64,000 nucleotides of DNA, taken from contig JAHDWA010000015.1 of NCBI GenBank assembly GCA_023382535.1, positions 124,001-188,000 of the forward strand, given 5' to 3'. Of the stretch, positions 10,843-21,216 are shown one piece after another (the stretch's first letter is position 1; each line of letters opens with the position of its first letter). A model generated the notes under the pieces. The model searched no databases and was not told where the DNA came from. It saw only the letters and a list, made by a program, of their open reading frames with translations. This DNA comes from Anaerolineae bacterium (GTDB taxonomy: Bacteria > Chloroflexota > Anaerolineae > 4572-78 > J111). The position numbers and the translations under genes are program-made.

Positions 10843-11285
10843 TGATGAGTCATTTTGACACAGTAGACATTTTGCTGGTGGAGGATAATCCCCAGGATGC
10901 CGAGTTGACCATCCGGGCACTCAAGAAACGCAACCTGGCCAACCGCCTCTATGTTGTAGAGGACGGGGCCGAAGCCCTTGATTTCCTCTTTGGCCAGGGC
11001 AAGTACACCCAACGAGAGATGAGCCACCCCAAAGTGGTGCTGCTTGATCTGAAACTGCCCAAGCTGAACGGGCTGGAAGTGCTCCGGGTGATTAAAAAAG
11101 ACGTGCGGACCCAGAGCATCCCTGTGGTCATGGTAACTTCTTCGGCTGAAGATCCGGATATCAGGGCTGCCTATGAGCTGGAAGCCAACAGTTATGTAGT
11201 CAAACCGGTAGATTTCGACGTCTTTCTGGATACGATGAGCCAACTCGGCTTCTATTGGTTGCTGGTCAATCAGCACCCCAAATGA
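10842..11285 (+). CDS. Response regulator, Rcp1-like (single receiver domain)
   Basis: A 147-residue stand-alone receiver domain. It has the acidic pair in [12 protein letters not shown], phospho-acceptor Asp in [13 protein letters not shown], Thr/Ser switch in [10 protein letters not shown], and Lys in YVVKPVDF. The C-terminal [10 protein letters not shown] is typical of Rcp1, the partner of cyanobacterial phytochrome kinases, which fits the phytochrome-type kinase cores upstream. I chose ATG 10842 (second ATG 10845) because an AAAGGAGA ribosome site sits at 10831 and the ATGA overlap with the kinase stop indicates coupling. There is no DNA-binding domain, so output is by protein interaction or phosphotransfer, plausibly to the hybrid kinase downstream. 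Confidence 0.95.
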   Translation: MMSHFDTVDILLVEDNPQDAELTIRALKKRNLANRLYVVEDGAEALDFLFGQGKYTQREMSHPKVVLLDLKLPKLNGLEVLRVIKKDVRTQSIPVVMVTSSAEDPDIRAAYELEANSYVVKPVDFDVFLDTMSQLGFYWLLVNQHPK

Positions 11286-11335
11286 GTAAACCCATCATCC
11301 CCCCCGAATAATGCAGCACAGCGAGAGGTAATCCT

Positions 11336-13648
11336 ATGAACGAGTCTATTCGCATCCTGCTGGTCGAGGATATGCCCACCGATGCCGAATTGGCCCAGCG
11401 AGAAATCCGCCAGGCGCTCCCATCGTGCGTCTTCCAGCGGGTGGAAACACGTGAAGATTATTTGGCGGCACTGGAGAGGTTCCAGCCCCACCTGATTGTC
11501 TCGGACTACAGCATGCCCCATTTTGACGGCTTGACGGCCCTGAAACTGGCCCTGGAGTGCGTTCCCCTCACCCCGGTGATTATCTTGACCGGCGCTATCA
11601 ATGAGGATACGGCCGTCGAGTGTATGAAAGCCGGTGCAGCGGATTATGTCATCAAAGAGCATGTCAAGCGGCTGGGCCAGGCAGTCATCCATGCGCTGGA
11701 GCAGAAACAAATCCACCTGGAACGTCACCGGGCGGAAGAAGCCCTGCGCGAAAGCGAAGAACGTTATCGCACCTTGGTCCACACTTTGCCTGACGCCATA
11801 GTTGTCACCGACTCGGACGGGAACATTACCTATATCTCCCCTGCCACCCTTCATTTTTACGACTATGAGACAGAGAACGAGGTGCTTGGACGCAATATCC
11901 TGGAATGGGTTCATGTGACCTATCACCAGCAAGCATTGGACCATCTCGAAATTGTTCTGGCCGGCGGGTCTATCGCTCACAAAGAATATCTTTTGCTGAA
12001 AAAGGATGGGGCTACCTTTTTCGGCGAAGTGAGCGCTTCCTGCCTGAAAAATTCGCAAGACGAGGTTATGAGTATCATTCTCGTTATGCGTGATATCTCC
12101 GAGCGCAAGCAGGCGGAGGAGCAGCTTCTTTTTCAAGCCAATCTCCTGCAAAATGTTTCTGATGCTATCGTCGCTACCGATCTAAATTTTGTTATCACCG
12201 GTTGGAACCTGGCCGCGGAAGCTCTCTATGGCCGGCCGGTTAGAGAAGTCATCGGCCAACCGGTCCACGAGATCCTCCAGACCGAAATCCCTCACGTCCA
12301 GCCCGAGCAGATGCGGCAGCGATTGTTCGAACGAGGGATTTGGAAGGGTGAGGTGATTCAGAAACATAAGGATGGCACCGCCCTTAATATCCTGGCCTCG
12401 GTCTCCTTGATCAAGGACAGCACCGGCAAACCCATGGGTGCGGTCGGTGCGCTGCGCGATATCACCGAGCGCAAGCAGGCGGAGCAAGCCCAGGCGAAAC
12501 TTGAGGAACAGTTGCGCCAGGCCCAGAAAATGGAAAGTATTGGCCGCCTGGCGGGCGGGGTAGCCCATGACTTTAACAACCTGCTCACCGTAATCCAGGG
12601 CTACTGCGGGCTGATGCAAGCTCAAATCCCCGGCGAAAGCCCCCTGCTTGAAGACCTGAAGCAGATCCAGCGGGCGGCTGAGCGTGCTACTGCTCTTACC
12701 CGGCATCTGCTCGCTTTTAGCCGCAAACAGATCCTGGCGCCCACCCCCCTCGACTTGAACAGTCTGGTGACTAATCTGCACAAGATGCTGGAGCGGCTTA
12801 TCGGCGAGGATATCACGCTTTCGACCGTTCTCCAGCCCGACCTGTGGACAATCACCGCCGACCCTGGCCAAATTGAGCAGGTTATTATGAACCTGGCCGT
12901 TAATGCCCGCGATGCCATGCCCACCGGCGGTAGGCTGACCATCGAGACCAGCAATGTCCAACTCGACGAGAATTATCTCAGAACTCAACTCGAAGCTCCC
13001 AGTGGACCCTGCGTGATGCTGACCGTTACTGACACCGGCTATGGCATGGATGAGTCAACCCGGGCCCAGATCTTCGAGCCGTTTTTCACCACCAAAGAAC
13101 TGGGTAAAGGCACCGGCCTGGGGCTGGCCACTGCCTACGGCATTATCAAGCAAAGCGGGGGCGACATCACCGTCTACAGTGAGCCTGGCCAGGGTGCTGC
13201 CTTTAGGATCTATCTTCCCGCCGGCGAGACCACCGTGAATGGTCTGCCCGTTCCTCAAGCTACTCCTGTCACTCGTGGCGGCAATGAAACCATCCTGCTG
13301 GTTGAGGACGAAGAAACGGTGCGCAAGCTGGCCCGGACTGCGCTGGAGGGCAAAGGCTACACCATTTTAGAGGCCAGTGATGGCGGCGCGGCGTTGTCCC
13401 TATTTGAGCAGCATCAGGGGTTAATTGACCTGATGGTGACAGATGTGGTTATGCCCCAGATGAGCGGCCGCGAGTTGGCCGAACAATTAAAGGTGCTCCA
13501 GCCACAACTAAAGGTGCTCTTTATGTCCGGCTACACCGACGACGCCATCGTTCGTCATGGCTTGCTTACGGCTGAGGTCGAGTATCTCTCCAAACCTTTT
13601 TCGCTAAACTCGCTCGCCTCGAAGGTGCGCGAGGTGCTTGACAAGTAG
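11336..13648 (+). CDS. Hybrid sensor histidine kinase (REC-PAS-PAS-HisKA-HATPase-REC)
   Basis: A 770-residue soluble hybrid kinase. Order: N-terminal receiver ([34 protein letters not shown]), PAS (about 140-255) ending in [12 protein letters not shown] (about 260-380) ending in TERKQAEQ, HisKA with [15 protein letters not shown], HATPase with [22 protein letters not shown] and [11 protein letters not shown], and a C-terminal receiver ([40 protein letters not shown]). The AHDFNN phospho-box marks a different HisKA class from the two kinases upstream. It is the last gene of the operon, separated by 50 bases from the response regulator gene and followed by an intrinsic terminator. No membrane segment is visible. 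Confidence 0.95.
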   Translation: MNESIRILLVEDMPTDAELAQREIRQALPSCVFQRVETREDYLAALERFQPHLIVSDYSMPHFDGLTALKLALECVPLTPVIILTGAINEDTAVECMKAGAADYVIKEHVKRLGQAVIHALEQKQIHLERHRAEEALRESEERYRTLVHTLPDAIVVTDSDGNITYISPATLHFYDYETENEVLGRNILEWVHVTYHQQALDHLEIVLAGGSIAHKEYLLLKKDGATFFGEVSASCLKNSQDEVMSIILVMRDISERKQAEEQLLFQANLLQNVSDAIVATDLNFVITGWNLAAEALYGRPVREVIGQPVHEILQTEIPHVQPEQMRQRLFERGIWKGEVIQKHKDGTALNILASVSLIKDSTGKPMGAVGALRDITERKQAEQAQAKLEEQLRQAQKMESIGRLAGGVAHDFNNLLTVIQGYCGLMQAQIPGESPLLEDLKQIQRAAERATALTRHLLAFSRKQILAPTPLDLNSLVTNLHKMLERLIGEDITLSTVLQPDLWTITADPGQIEQVIMNLAVNARDAMPTGGRLTIETSNVQLDENYLRTQLEAPSGPCVMLTVTDTGYGMDESTRAQIFEPFFTTKELGKGTGLGLATAYGIIKQSGGDITVYSEPGQGAAFRIYLPAGETTVNGLPVPQATPVTRGGNETILLVEDEETVRKLARTALEGKGYTILEASDGGAALSLFEQHQGLIDLMVTDVVMPQMSGRELAEQLKVLQPQLKVLFMSGYTDDAIVRHGLLTAEVEYLSKPFSLNSLASKVREVLDK

Positions 13649-13686
13649 ATGGTCTGGCAGGTGCTTCATAACTTCATGAATCTCTC

Positions 13687-13726
13687 AAAAACTGCTTTGC
13701 ATCAACATGGGAAAGCAGTTTTTATT
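13687..13726 (+). terminator. Intrinsic terminator of the signalling operon
   Basis: A perfect 11-bp inverted repeat, AAAACTGCTTT (13687-13697) and AAAGCAGTTTT (13712-13722), with a short loop, followed by a T-rich tail. It starts 38 bases after the hybrid kinase stop. Confidence 0.85.
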
Positions 13727-13735
13727 TGGTATAAT
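13727..13735 (+). promoter_or_regulatory. Extended -10 promoter candidate
   Basis: TGGTATAAT is a perfect TGnTATAAT extended -10 box placed just after the terminator. No good -35 box is visible at normal spacing. It would drive the two genes at 13812 and 14330, with a leader of about 70 bases. Confidence 0.6.
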
Positions 13736-13811
13736 TAAAAGAAGAATTGACAAAATCTGCGCAATCGTGGTTAAAGAATATTTAAACTGCGTAACACATA
13801 AGTCAGACCCA

Positions 13812-14333
13812 ATGAGTCAGATTAATAAAACGCTTGTTAAGCTGCCGCAGGACAAAATCGAAACACAGCCCGCTATCCCCCCGACTCAGGCCAGCCTGAA
13901 AATCAAAACCAGGCCCTGGCTCGTATCCATCCTGGGGTTACTTCTCCTGTTACAAGCCGCAGGATTATTTGATCTTGGCCTGTTTTTCTTTACCCGTGGT
14001 CTGGGTTTGAGTCACAGCCTGATTGTGGAGGCGTTCATTACCGCGCCGATCAACTCTCTGGCCATGGGCATTGTTTTCATCCCGCTGTCGCTGCTGGCCG
14101 TGCTGGCAGCACTGGGCTTCTTTCGCTTGTGGCGGGCCGCCTGGCTGATGGCCATGCTGCTGCAGGGCTTGAGTTTGCTGGCAGTGCTGATCCTCTACTT
14201 TAACCAGCGGCCCGGTTACGTCTATATCATCATGCTCTACAGTATCCTGATGGTCCTCTATCTGAACTACTTTGAGATGTCCGCCACTTTACCCCCGGCT
14301 GCCAGCCTGGAAGAGGAAAATAACGAAGGATGA
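13812..14333 (+). CDS. Hypothetical four-helix membrane protein
   Basis: A 173-residue protein of unknown function with a roughly 35-residue polar N-terminus and four predicted membrane helices (from LVSILGLLLLLQAAGLF to YIIMLYSILMVLYLNYF), then a short acidic tail. I chose ATG 13812 (MSQINKT) because the longer in-frame alternative at 13707 would run through the terminator and the -10 promoter box. The last bases ATGA overlap the next start, so it is translationally coupled to the Vps62-like membrane protein and may act with it. Confidence 0.75.
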   Translation: MSQINKTLVKLPQDKIETQPAIPPTQASLKIKTRPWLVSILGLLLLLQAAGLFDLGLFFFTRGLGLSHSLIVEAFITAPINSLAMGIVFIPLSLLAVLAALGFFRLWRAAWLMAMLLQGLSLLAVLILYFNQRPGYVYIIMLYSILMVLYLNYFEMSATLPPAASLEEENNEG

Positions 14334-16174
14334 GCGCCGGTATTCAGGCCGATTGCGCCCTGCTCCGGCGCTTTGAGCCAGTGCTCCGCTATACCCGAGG
14401 CGAGCAGTTTTTTCCGATGAGCGCGGATACGTACGTGCAAAATTGCAGCCTCTGGTTACAGCGGCCCAACAAAAAACCCGTCTGCCTTATTCCCCAGGGC
14501 AAGCTGACTCTGGAGAATCTGGCCGAACCGCGCACCGCGGATTTTGGCGCCGTCTACTTTCTCAAATTTATCGAACCGCTCAACATTGCCGAACTGGCGG
14601 CCTACGCCCTGCAGCAGGGTTTTGCCCCCAAGGACCCCCAGGAGGTTTTCCACGCCGGGCCGGGCCGATTGGCCCGAGTCGGCTACACATCGCGCTTTTT
14701 GGACGCGCTTTTCTCGCTCACCCTGTTTGCGCGGGGCCGGGTGCCGGGTGATACCGCCGCCGCCGCCGCCTTGGCCTATCGCCGCCTTACGGCGGAACAG
14801 GAACGACATATCTATTATGGCCGGGTCGTCCGCCAAAACGGCTGGATTGCCTTGCAGTACTGGTTTTTCTACCCTTTTAATAACTGGCGTTCCGGATTTT
14901 ATGGAGCCAACGACCACGAAGCAGACTGGGAGATGATCTACATTTACCTGTACGAGACCGCCGCCGGAGAGCTGCGGCCGGAGTGGTTGGCCTATGCCTC
15001 GCATGATTTCTCCGGCGATGATCTCCGCCGCCGTTGGGATGATCCCGAAGTGGAAAAAATCGGCGAACATCCCGTGGTCTATGTTGGGGCCGGTTCGCAT
15101 GCCTGTTACTTTGCTCCCGGCGAGTATTTGACCGAGTTGGAACTGCCGTTTTTGCTGCCCCTGGTGCAACTCGTGGATCGGCAGAAAAAATTTTGGCAGC
15201 AGCGCCTGCGCCGGGATGACCATCAGGAAGAGCAGTTGCCCAAAGGATTCAATTTCTTCCGCATTCCTTTTGTAGATTATGCTCGCGGCGATGGCCTGGC
15301 AATTGGGCCGGGCCAGGCCAGGGAGTGGGCCAATCCTTGTTTGCTGGAGCCACCCCCCCGGTGGGCTTTGCACTACCGCGGCTTGTGGGGTCTCTACACC
15401 CGCGATCCTTTTGCCCGGGAGAATGCGCCGGCCGGGCCGGTCTACAACCGGGATGGGGCCATGCGCAGGTCCTGGTACGACCCTCTCGGCTGGGCCGGGC
15501 TGGACAAACTGCCGCCGCCTAACCGCACCCTCAACCTTGTTTTGGAACAGTGGGTCGAGGTCGAAGCCAGGCAGACCGCCCTGGCCGAGTCAATTGCTCA
15601 AAAAAGCCAGGAGTTGGTCAAACTGGGCGTGGAAGCCAATGCCATGCATGGGCAAGTTCATCTCCGCACACTGCACGCCGCGCATCAGGAGAAAATTGAC
15701 GCCCTGGCCGAGGAGCTTAACCAAATGCGTGCCCAATTGGCCGCTGACCAGGCTCTGTTAGAGGCTTTGGGCTTGTATGCCGTCCAGTTGCGGGCCGGTC
15801 AGCGCAGCCCGGCCCGCACCCACCTGCGCCATGCTCACCACCCAGCCTCAGCGGCCCGGCTGCGTTTCAATCGTTTCGCCGAAGCCTGGGCCGCTGTGAG
15901 TATTGGCCTGATGCTGATTAGCCTGGTCATCCTCGTTTTTTTTGGCCGGCAATACCTGGTTTGGGGCGTCGTCGCCCTGGTCTCACTGATGGTTTTTGTC
16001 GAGGCCGGCTTTCGACGGCAGTTAGCCCGCCTCATCACCTCCCTCACCGCCGGGCTGGCCCTCATCTCGGCCCTGCTCATCATCTACGATTTCTTCTGGC
16101 CCATCGTCATTGTCGCTGCACTGCTAACGGGGGGCTATATTATGTGGGAGAACGCGCGCGAATTGTGGGGGTAA
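14330..16174 (+). CDS. Vps62-like domain protein with C-terminal membrane helices
   Basis: A 614-residue protein. The N-terminal 400 residues contain blocks such as LRYTRGEQFFPMSADTYV, ALQYWFFYPFNNWRSGF, NDHEADWEMIYIYLYE and VVYVGAGSHACYFAPG. This pattern (aromatic YWFFYPF, HExDWE, GSHAxYF) resembles the Vps62/DUF946-type family and more distantly the NPP1 fold, in which the acidic and His residues may bind metal. It is followed by a helical, probably coiled segment (about 405-490) and three to four membrane segments (about 520-605). Topology suggests a membrane-anchored protein with a large soluble head. Function is unknown. It overlaps the upstream small membrane protein gene by four bases. 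The family call is from motif resemblance only. Confidence 0.75.
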   Translation: MSAGIQADCALLRRFEPVLRYTRGEQFFPMSADTYVQNCSLWLQRPNKKPVCLIPQGKLTLENLAEPRTADFGAVYFLKFIEPLNIAELAAYALQQGFAPKDPQEVFHAGPGRLARVGYTSRFLDALFSLTLFARGRVPGDTAAAAALAYRRLTAEQERHIYYGRVVRQNGWIALQYWFFYPFNNWRSGFYGANDHEADWEMIYIYLYETAAGELRPEWLAYASHDFSGDDLRRRWDDPEVEKIGEHPVVYVGAGSHACYFAPGEYLTELELPFLLPLVQLVDRQKKFWQQRLRRDDHQEEQLPKGFNFFRIPFVDYARGDGLAIGPGQAREWANPCLLEPPPRWALHYRGLWGLYTRDPFARENAPAGPVYNRDGAMRRSWYDPLGWAGLDKLPPPNRTLNLVLEQWVEVEARQTALAESIAQKSQELVKLGVEANAMHGQVHLRTLHAAHQEKIDALAEELNQMRAQLAADQALLEALGLYAVQLRAGQRSPARTHLRHAHHPASAARLRFNRFAEAWAAVSIGLMLISLVILVFFGRQYLVWGVVALVSLMVFVEAGFRRQLARLITSLTAGLALISALLIIYDFFWPIVIVAALLTGGYIMWENARELWG

Positions 16175-16182
16175 GCTAATCT

Positions 16183-16210
16183 TTGACTATCCCCCAGAAA
16201 TTGTTATACT
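16183..16210 (+). promoter_or_regulatory. Sigma-70 type promoter candidate for smc
   Basis: TTGACT (16183-16188), a 16-bp spacer, then TATACT (16205-16210). Ten of the twelve consensus positions match. It lies about 100 bases before the smc ATG. Confidence 0.6.
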
Positions 16211-16258
16211 CAGCGGGTCAATATTCAATCCTTTAATCCAGACAAATTCAACTACAAG

Positions 16259-16310
16259 ACGTGTTGCGTATTCCGTTTATTTACGCACAACGCAACACGC
16301 AATACGTTCC
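16259..16310. repeat. Short intergenic repeat with inverted arms (ACGCAATACG class)
   Basis: CGTGTTGCG (16260-16268) is complemented by CGCAACACG (16291-16299), followed by CAATACG. It abuts the smc start codon. Related tracts occur near 52741, 59421 and 63200. Confidence 0.6.
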
Positions 16311-19300
16311 ATGCGTCTCAAATCTCTAGAAGTCCAAGGCTACAAATCCTTCGCCAACAAAGTCGAATTCATCTTTGACGAAGGCATCACCGCCGTGGTT
16401 GGGCCGAATGGCAGCGGCAAATCCAACGTGGCCGACGCCATTCGCTGGGTGCTGGGCGAGCAGAGCTACAGCAACCTGCGCGGCAAGAAAACCGAGGATA
16501 TGATCTTCTCCGGCTCCGACGGCCGCGCCCGGCTCGGCCTGGCCTCCGTTACCCTGGTGCTGGATAATGCCGACAAGTGGCTGCCCCTCGACTTCTCCGA
16601 AGTGACCATTTCCCGGCGGGCCTATCGCTCCGGCGAGAACGAATATTTCCTTAACGGCAGCCGGGTCCGCCTGAAAGACGTGGCCGAACTGCTGGCCAAA
16701 AGCGGCCTGAGCCGGCAGACCTACACCGTCATCGGCCAGGGGACCATTGACCGGGTGCTGTCCCTGCACGCCGAAGAGCGCCGCAAACTCTTCGAAGAAG
16801 CAGCCGGGATTACCTTTCATCGCCAGAAACGGGCCGAAACCCTGGCTAAACTGGAAGTGACCCGGGCCAACCTGCTGCGCGTCAACGATATTGTTAAAGA
16901 GATCGAACCGCGCATGCAGCACCGCCACAAGCAGGCCCAGCGCGCCCAGGAATACAACATGCTCATGACCCACCTTGACGGCCTGCTGCGCGTCTGGTAC
17001 GGCTACCGCTGGGGCCAGGGGCAAATCCACCTGCGCGAGGCCAAGGCTCGCCAGCGCGAAAGTGAGCATCTGCTCAAAGAGCAGCACGACAAATTTGCCG
17101 GGCTGGAGCAGGAAATAACCGCTCTGCGCGGCCAACAAACCGAACTGCGCGGCCAACTGGGCGGCTGGTACAGCGAAAACAGCCGGCTCCATACCCAGGC
17201 CGAAGCCATCCAACGCGAACTGGCGGTGAGTGAAGAACGGGCCAGACAGTATCACGCCCAACGGGAAGAAATTCTGGCCGATTTGGAGCCGCTAACCGCC
17301 GACCTGGAGACGCAAAAATGCCAGATAGCTGAGGCCGAGACCGCCCTGCAAACCGTTAACCAGGAACTGCGCCAGGCGGAAGAGGCCATGCGGGCCGTCC
17401 AGCAGCAGCTCGACGCCCGGCAGGGCCAGCGCCAAAGTTTGTTAGCCCGCCAGGCCGCCGCCGAAAAACAAGCCGGCCAACTGGCCACGCAGTTGACCGA
17501 GCGGCAGACCCGCCTGGCCCAATTCGAGGAACGCCGGGCAACTCTGCTGGCCGACCAGGCCAATTATGAAACCGAAATTTCTCGACTAACCCAGGAACAA
17601 CATGACCTCCAGGGCAGACACGAACAGCTTATCGCTGAACTGGCTGACCTTGAAATTTCCATCACCTCTCTGGAATCACAACAGGTCAAAGAGCGCGACG
17701 ACCTGAGTCAACTGGACCAGGCGGCCGAACAGCTCAAGAGCCGGATGGCGGCCTTGCAGCGGCAGGAGGATACGCTCAGGGCACGCCAGGATTTGTTGGG
17801 CAAACTGCGCAGCGACATGTCCGGCTACTTTGAGGGCGTCAGAGCCGTGTTACAGCCGGAAGCCGGCCTGGCCGGCGTCGCGGGCACCGTCAGCCAGGTG
17901 ATACAGGCGCCGCCCGATTTGGAGATCGCCATCGAAGCCGCGCTGGGTAGCCGCCTGCAAGATGTGGTGGTGCAAAGCTTTGCCGACGCCGAAGCCGCTA
18001 TCACTTACCTGAAAGAGAGCCGCAGCGGGCGAGCCACCTTTTTGCCGCTCGATACCCTGCGCCCCGGCCCGGCTCTCAGCGTTCCTACCACGCCGGGGGT
18101 GATCGGGCTGGCCTCAGAACTGGTCGCGGTTGAACCACACCTGCGCCCCATCGCCGTATCAACCCTGAATCGCACCTTGATTGTCGAAGATTTGCCCGCC
18201 GCCCGGCGCGCCTTTGCCGCCATGCAGGGCGGCTTTCAAATCGTCACCCGCGAGGGCGAACTGATGCGCTCCGGTGGATCGGTGACGGGTGGCCGGGATA
18301 AGAATAAGAAGGGGCAGGAAGGAACTCTGCTGGCCCGCGAACGCGAGTGGCGGGAACTGCCCGGACAAATTGCCGAATTGGCGCAAACCTACCAGGACCT
18401 GTCCAGCCAACTTGCCGATGCCCACGAACAAGCAACGGCGGTGAAGCGGCAAATACAGCGGCTGGCCGACGAGCAACGACAGCTAACTGCTCAACGACAG
18501 GAACTCCAGGCTTCGGCGGATAAGATTAGCCGGGCCATGGAGCAGTTGGCCCGCAGCACCGGCTGGCAGCGAGACTTGCAGGCCAAAGCTGAGGCTGAAC
18601 TAACTCGCCTCGACCAGCGCCAGGCCGAAACCCGCCAGGAAATGGCCCAATTGGAGCAGCAGCGCCAGGCCTCCGCCGAAACCGTCCGGCAGTTGCTTGA
18701 GGAAGCTGCCGCTTTCTCAACCGAAACGCTGCTGGTCGAATTGAGCCAGACGCGCGCCACGGTCGCTACTATCCAGGGACGGCAGCGCAGCCAGCAGGCG
18801 TTATTGGCCAGCCAGCAGGCGGCGCAGCAGCAGTTGGCCCGGCAGATTGAGAGCAAGCGGGCCAGGGCCACGACCCTGGCCGCAGAACGAGAGGTGTTGC
18901 TGAAACAGCAGCAAGAACTGCAACTTCGCAGCCAGGAATTTGCCGGCCAATTGGGACGATTTACCAGCCAGATCGAGGCCACCGAGCAGCAGTTAGCTGA
19001 ATTATCGGCCCGCCAGGCCCAACTGGAACAAACCGAGAGCCATCTGCGGCAGCGCGTGCAGCGCCTGGAAGCAGAGCATAACCGGCTGGCCCTGGAAGCC
19101 GCGCGGCGGCAGGACGAGCTGGATAATTTACAGCGCCAGATCCAAGACGACCTGGGACTGGTCAGCCTGGAGATGTCCGATGAACAGATAGGGCAGCCGG
19201 TGCTGCCCATCCGCCCGCTGGTGTCCGATTTGCCGGTGGTGGAGACTCTGCCGCCCGGTGTGGAAGAGGATGTATTGCGGCTTAAGGTGCAGGTTCGCCG

Positions 19301-19937
19301 GCTGGGCAACATCAACCTTGATGCGCCCCGTGAGTATGCGGAACTGCGCGAACGATACGATTTTTTGACCGGCCAGATGGCCGACCTGGAAGCCGCCGCC
19401 GCCGATTTGAAGGAAGTGATTCTCAAGCTCGATCAGGCCATGGAGGAGTCGTTCACGGCGACCTTCCAGCAGGTCGCTAAAGAGTTTCAACGCTACTTCA
19501 GGGCGCTCTTTGGCGGCGGCGAGGCTCAACTGCTGCTAACCGATCCCGACAATATGATTGACACCGGGGTGGATATTGCGGCCCGGCCGCCGGGCAAACG
19601 GCTGCAAAGCCTGGCCCTGCTCTCCGGCGGCGAGCGCTCGCTGACGGCTCAGGCGTTGATTTTTGCTTTGCTCAAAATCAGCCCAACGCCGTTTGTAATT
19701 TTTGACGAGGTAGATGCCATGCTGGACGAAGCCAACGTCAGCCGCTTCCGTGACGCCCTCACCGCCCTGGCCCGCGATATTCAGTTCATTGTCATCACCC
19801 ACAACCGCAAAACCATCGAGGCGGCCAGAACCCTCTACGGCATCTCAATGGGCGATGACTCGGTTTCACAAGTCTATTCGCTTAAGATTGACGAGTGGAT
19901 CGCACCAGATAAGCCGGAGCCGGCGAGAGTGAGATAA
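16311..19937 (+). CDS. smc: Chromosome segregation protein SMC
   Basis: A 1208-residue SMC ATPase that organises and condenses the chromosome as a homodimer with ScpA/ScpB. The N-terminal head has [17 protein letters not shown] and Walker [10 protein letters not shown] near residue 33. A first coiled coil is followed by the hinge (about 504-650, starting [11 protein letters not shown]), a second coiled coil, then the ABC signature [13 protein letters not shown] near 1104 and Walker [14 protein letters not shown] near 1127. Length is normal for bacterial SMC. The ATG at 16311 directly follows an inverted repeat, with no clear ribosome-binding sequence. scpA and scpB are not in this window. The gene is monocistronic and converges on the asd operon. 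Confidence 0.98.
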   Translation: MRLKSLEVQGYKSFANKVEFIFDEGITAVVGPNGSGKSNVADAIRWVLGEQSYSNLRGKKTEDMIFSGSDGRARLGLASVTLVLDNADKWLPLDFSEVTISRRAYRSGENEYFLNGSRVRLKDVAELLAKSGLSRQTYTVIGQGTIDRVLSLHAEERRKLFEEAAGITFHRQKRAETLAKLEVTRANLLRVNDIVKEIEPRMQHRHKQAQRAQEYNMLMTHLDGLLRVWYGYRWGQGQIHLREAKARQRESEHLLKEQHDKFAGLEQEITALRGQQTELRGQLGGWYSENSRLHTQAEAIQRELAVSEERARQYHAQREEILADLEPLTADLETQKCQIAEAETALQTVNQELRQAEEAMRAVQQQLDARQGQRQSLLARQAAAEKQAGQLATQLTERQTRLAQFEERRATLLADQANYETEISRLTQEQHDLQGRHEQLIAELADLEISITSLESQQVKERDDLSQLDQAAEQLKSRMAALQRQEDTLRARQDLLGKLRSDMSGYFEGVRAVLQPEAGLAGVAGTVSQVIQAPPDLEIAIEAALGSRLQDVVVQSFADAEAAITYLKESRSGRATFLPLDTLRPGPALSVPTTPGVIGLASELVAVEPHLRPIAVSTLNRTLIVEDLPAARRAFAAMQGGFQIVTREGELMRSGGSVTGGRDKNKKGQEGTLLAREREWRELPGQIAELAQTYQDLSSQLADAHEQATAVKRQIQRLADEQRQLTAQRQELQASADKISRAMEQLARSTGWQRDLQAKAEAELTRLDQRQAETRQEMAQLEQQRQASAETVRQLLEEAAAFSTETLLVELSQTRATVATIQGRQRSQQALLASQQAAQQQLARQIESKRARATTLAAEREVLLKQQQELQLRSQEFAGQLGRFTSQIEATEQQLAELSARQAQLEQTESHLRQRVQRLEAEHNRLALEAARRQDELDNLQRQIQDDLGLVSLEMSDEQIGQPVLPIRPLVSDLPVVETLPPGVEEDVLRLKVQVRRLGNINLDAPREYAELRERYDFLTGQMADLEAAAADLKEVILKLDQAMEESFTATFQQVAKEFQRYFRALFGGGEAQLLLTDPDNMIDTGVDIAARPPGKRLQSLALLSGGERSLTAQALIFALLKISPTPFVIFDEVDAMLDEANVSRFRDALTALARDIQFIVITHNRKTIEAARTLYGISMGDDSVSQVYSLKIDEWIAPDKPEPARVR

Positions 19938-19943
19938 AAAAAT

Positions 19944-19995
19944 TGGGAGTAAGATTCTAGCCGTAAAGCGACGCCCGGTTAGAGTCTCACTCCCA
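19944..19995 (-). terminator. Intrinsic terminator of the asd operon
   Basis: Arms 19944-19963 and 19976-19995 form a 20-bp stem with one A-C mismatch and two wobble pairs. Read on the minus strand, the hairpin is followed by a run of T residues. It lies between the convergent smc and asd operons. Confidence 0.75.
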
Positions 19996-20100
19996 TGTTG
20001 CTTGATGTATTAACATCATAGTCGAAATCAGGCCGCTTGTCTGTCAGGAAATGTTGACGATTGCTGTAGTGAAACTTTGCGATGACTTGCGGCGCGAGTC

Positions 20101-21216
20101 TTATTGCTTTAACCCTCCCACCACCCGCATCACCACCTGATGCAAGGGCAATGCGCCTGCCGCCGACTCCGGCGGGGGCAAAGTCGCCTCGTCGGGTTTG
20201 TCGCTCAAACCGAAGACGAGGACACCCTGGGTGGCCAAAAGTTCGGCCAGGTCGGCTACTTCGCCGGTCATAACAATTTCATCGGCCACCAGGTCGGCCT
20301 CCGGCGTCTCTTCCGGCAAATAGTCAATTAAATTGACCGTCTCGTGATATTCGCGGAAGCGGAAACTTTTGAAGGGAGTCGGATCGCCTTTAGCCATATT
20401 GCCGACAACTTCGCGGTGAGCGGCCAGCAGCCCTGCACTCATCTGGCCCTGGCGGGCATCACACAGGGTGATGAACTGTTTGAAGCCGGTCAGCCGGCCT
20501 GCCTCTAAATCCGCCCAAAAGCACTCCGGCGTGTAGACGTGCCCGGCCACCATCAGGCTGATATAGGCCTTGTAATCCTGGTTGTCGGCGGTGAAGGGAT
20601 GATAGTCCGGTTTATTCAGCCGGTCGTAAACGCTGCGGCGAAAAGAGGCTTCGTCAAACGTTTCGCCCAGCACTTCCTCGACCGTCCGGCGGACAGCGTT
20701 AATTCGCGCCTGGTCTATGGCATGGTCATTGCGGCCCCGCGCGCCATGGGTGGTTTTATCCAAATCCAGCAGCAGAGCGGTCCGGCCATCCAGGGTAAAA
20801 CCTTCGGCCTGCACCCAGGCCAGGAAGCCGGCCAGGGCCTGCCAGCGGTTGGCCTTCATTAAGTAATTGTCGGTGCTGATTTCCTCCGGTTTAGCCAGCC
20901 GGTCTGCACCGATAAAACAGCGCATCGGCAGATAAGCCCCTAGATTTTTAGCCGCAGTCCCATCATTCATCAACGTATCGCCGACAAAGAGCAGGCGCTC
21001 CAGGGGCGGCTGGCCGCGCTGGGCCTGGGCCGCTTGCAGGTAGCGGTAGACCACGGCGGCATACATGGGCACGGTCTTGCGGGGCGCGCGCGGCCCGTCC
21101 AGCCCAATCTCCTGCCAAAAACTCTCCAGCCGGGGCAGGGCCGGGGCAGCCGGGACCAGGTTGCGGTAGGCCACCCGGTCGCCCAAAAAGTCGGCCAGAC
21201 TCTTACGCCGATACAT
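20101..21216 (-). CDS. HAD-like protein with permuted motif order
   Basis: A 371-residue protein I cannot name. It has HAD-superfamily-like elements in an unusual order: FVGDTLMNDGTAAKNL near residue 79 resembles the acidic motif IV, LLLDLDKTTHG near residue 152 resembles nucleophile motif I (DxDxT), and VFGLSDKPDEA near residue 337 resembles motifs II/III (Ser and Lys). I chose ATG 21216 (MYRRKS); an in-frame ATG at 21246 lies deeper inside asd. Either start overlaps the end of asd (which stops at 21203), so the two are translationally coupled. A phosphatase or phosphotransferase activity is plausible, and the pairing with asd hints at amino-acid metabolism, but no substrate can be read. Confidence 0.75.
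   Translation of the reverse strand: MYRRKSLADFLGDRVAYRNLVPAAPALPRLESFWQEIGLDGPRAPRKTVPMYAAVVYRYLQAAQAQRGQPPLERLLFVGDTLMNDGTAAKNLGAYLPMRCFIGADRLAKPEEISTDNYLMKANRWQALAGFLAWVQAEGFTLDGRTALLLDLDKTTHGARGRNDHAIDQARINAVRRTVEEVLGETFDEASFRRSVYDRLNKPDYHPFTADNQDYKAYISLMVAGHVYTPECFWADLEAGRLTGFKQFITLCDARQGQMSAGLLAAHREVVGNMAKGDPTPFKSFRFREYHETVNLIDYLPEETPEADLVADEIVMTGEVADLAELLATQGVLVFGLSDKPDEATLPPPESAAGALPLHQVVMRVVGGLKQ

Noticed and set aside
11270..12151. Minus-strand 293-codon frame
   Set aside because: Mirror of the hybrid kinase coding strand with no domain signature.
13707..13811. Longer N-terminus of the small membrane protein
   Set aside because: It overlaps the terminator hairpin and the extended -10 promoter.
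14456..15373. Minus-strand 305-codon frame
   Set aside because: Opposite the Vps62-like gene; composition of an antisense frame of a GC-rich gene.
16326..17261. Minus-strand 311-codon frame in smc
   Set aside because: Antisense of the SMC head, which has all its motifs on the plus strand.
18491..19426. Minus-strand Ser/Arg-rich 311-codon frame
   Set aside because: Antisense of the SMC coiled coil; the Ser/Arg bias is the mirror of Ala/Glu/Gln codons.
20000..20100. Small gene between smc and the HAD-like gene
   Set aside because: No frame with a start signal or recognisable product; only a terminator hairpin just upstream.
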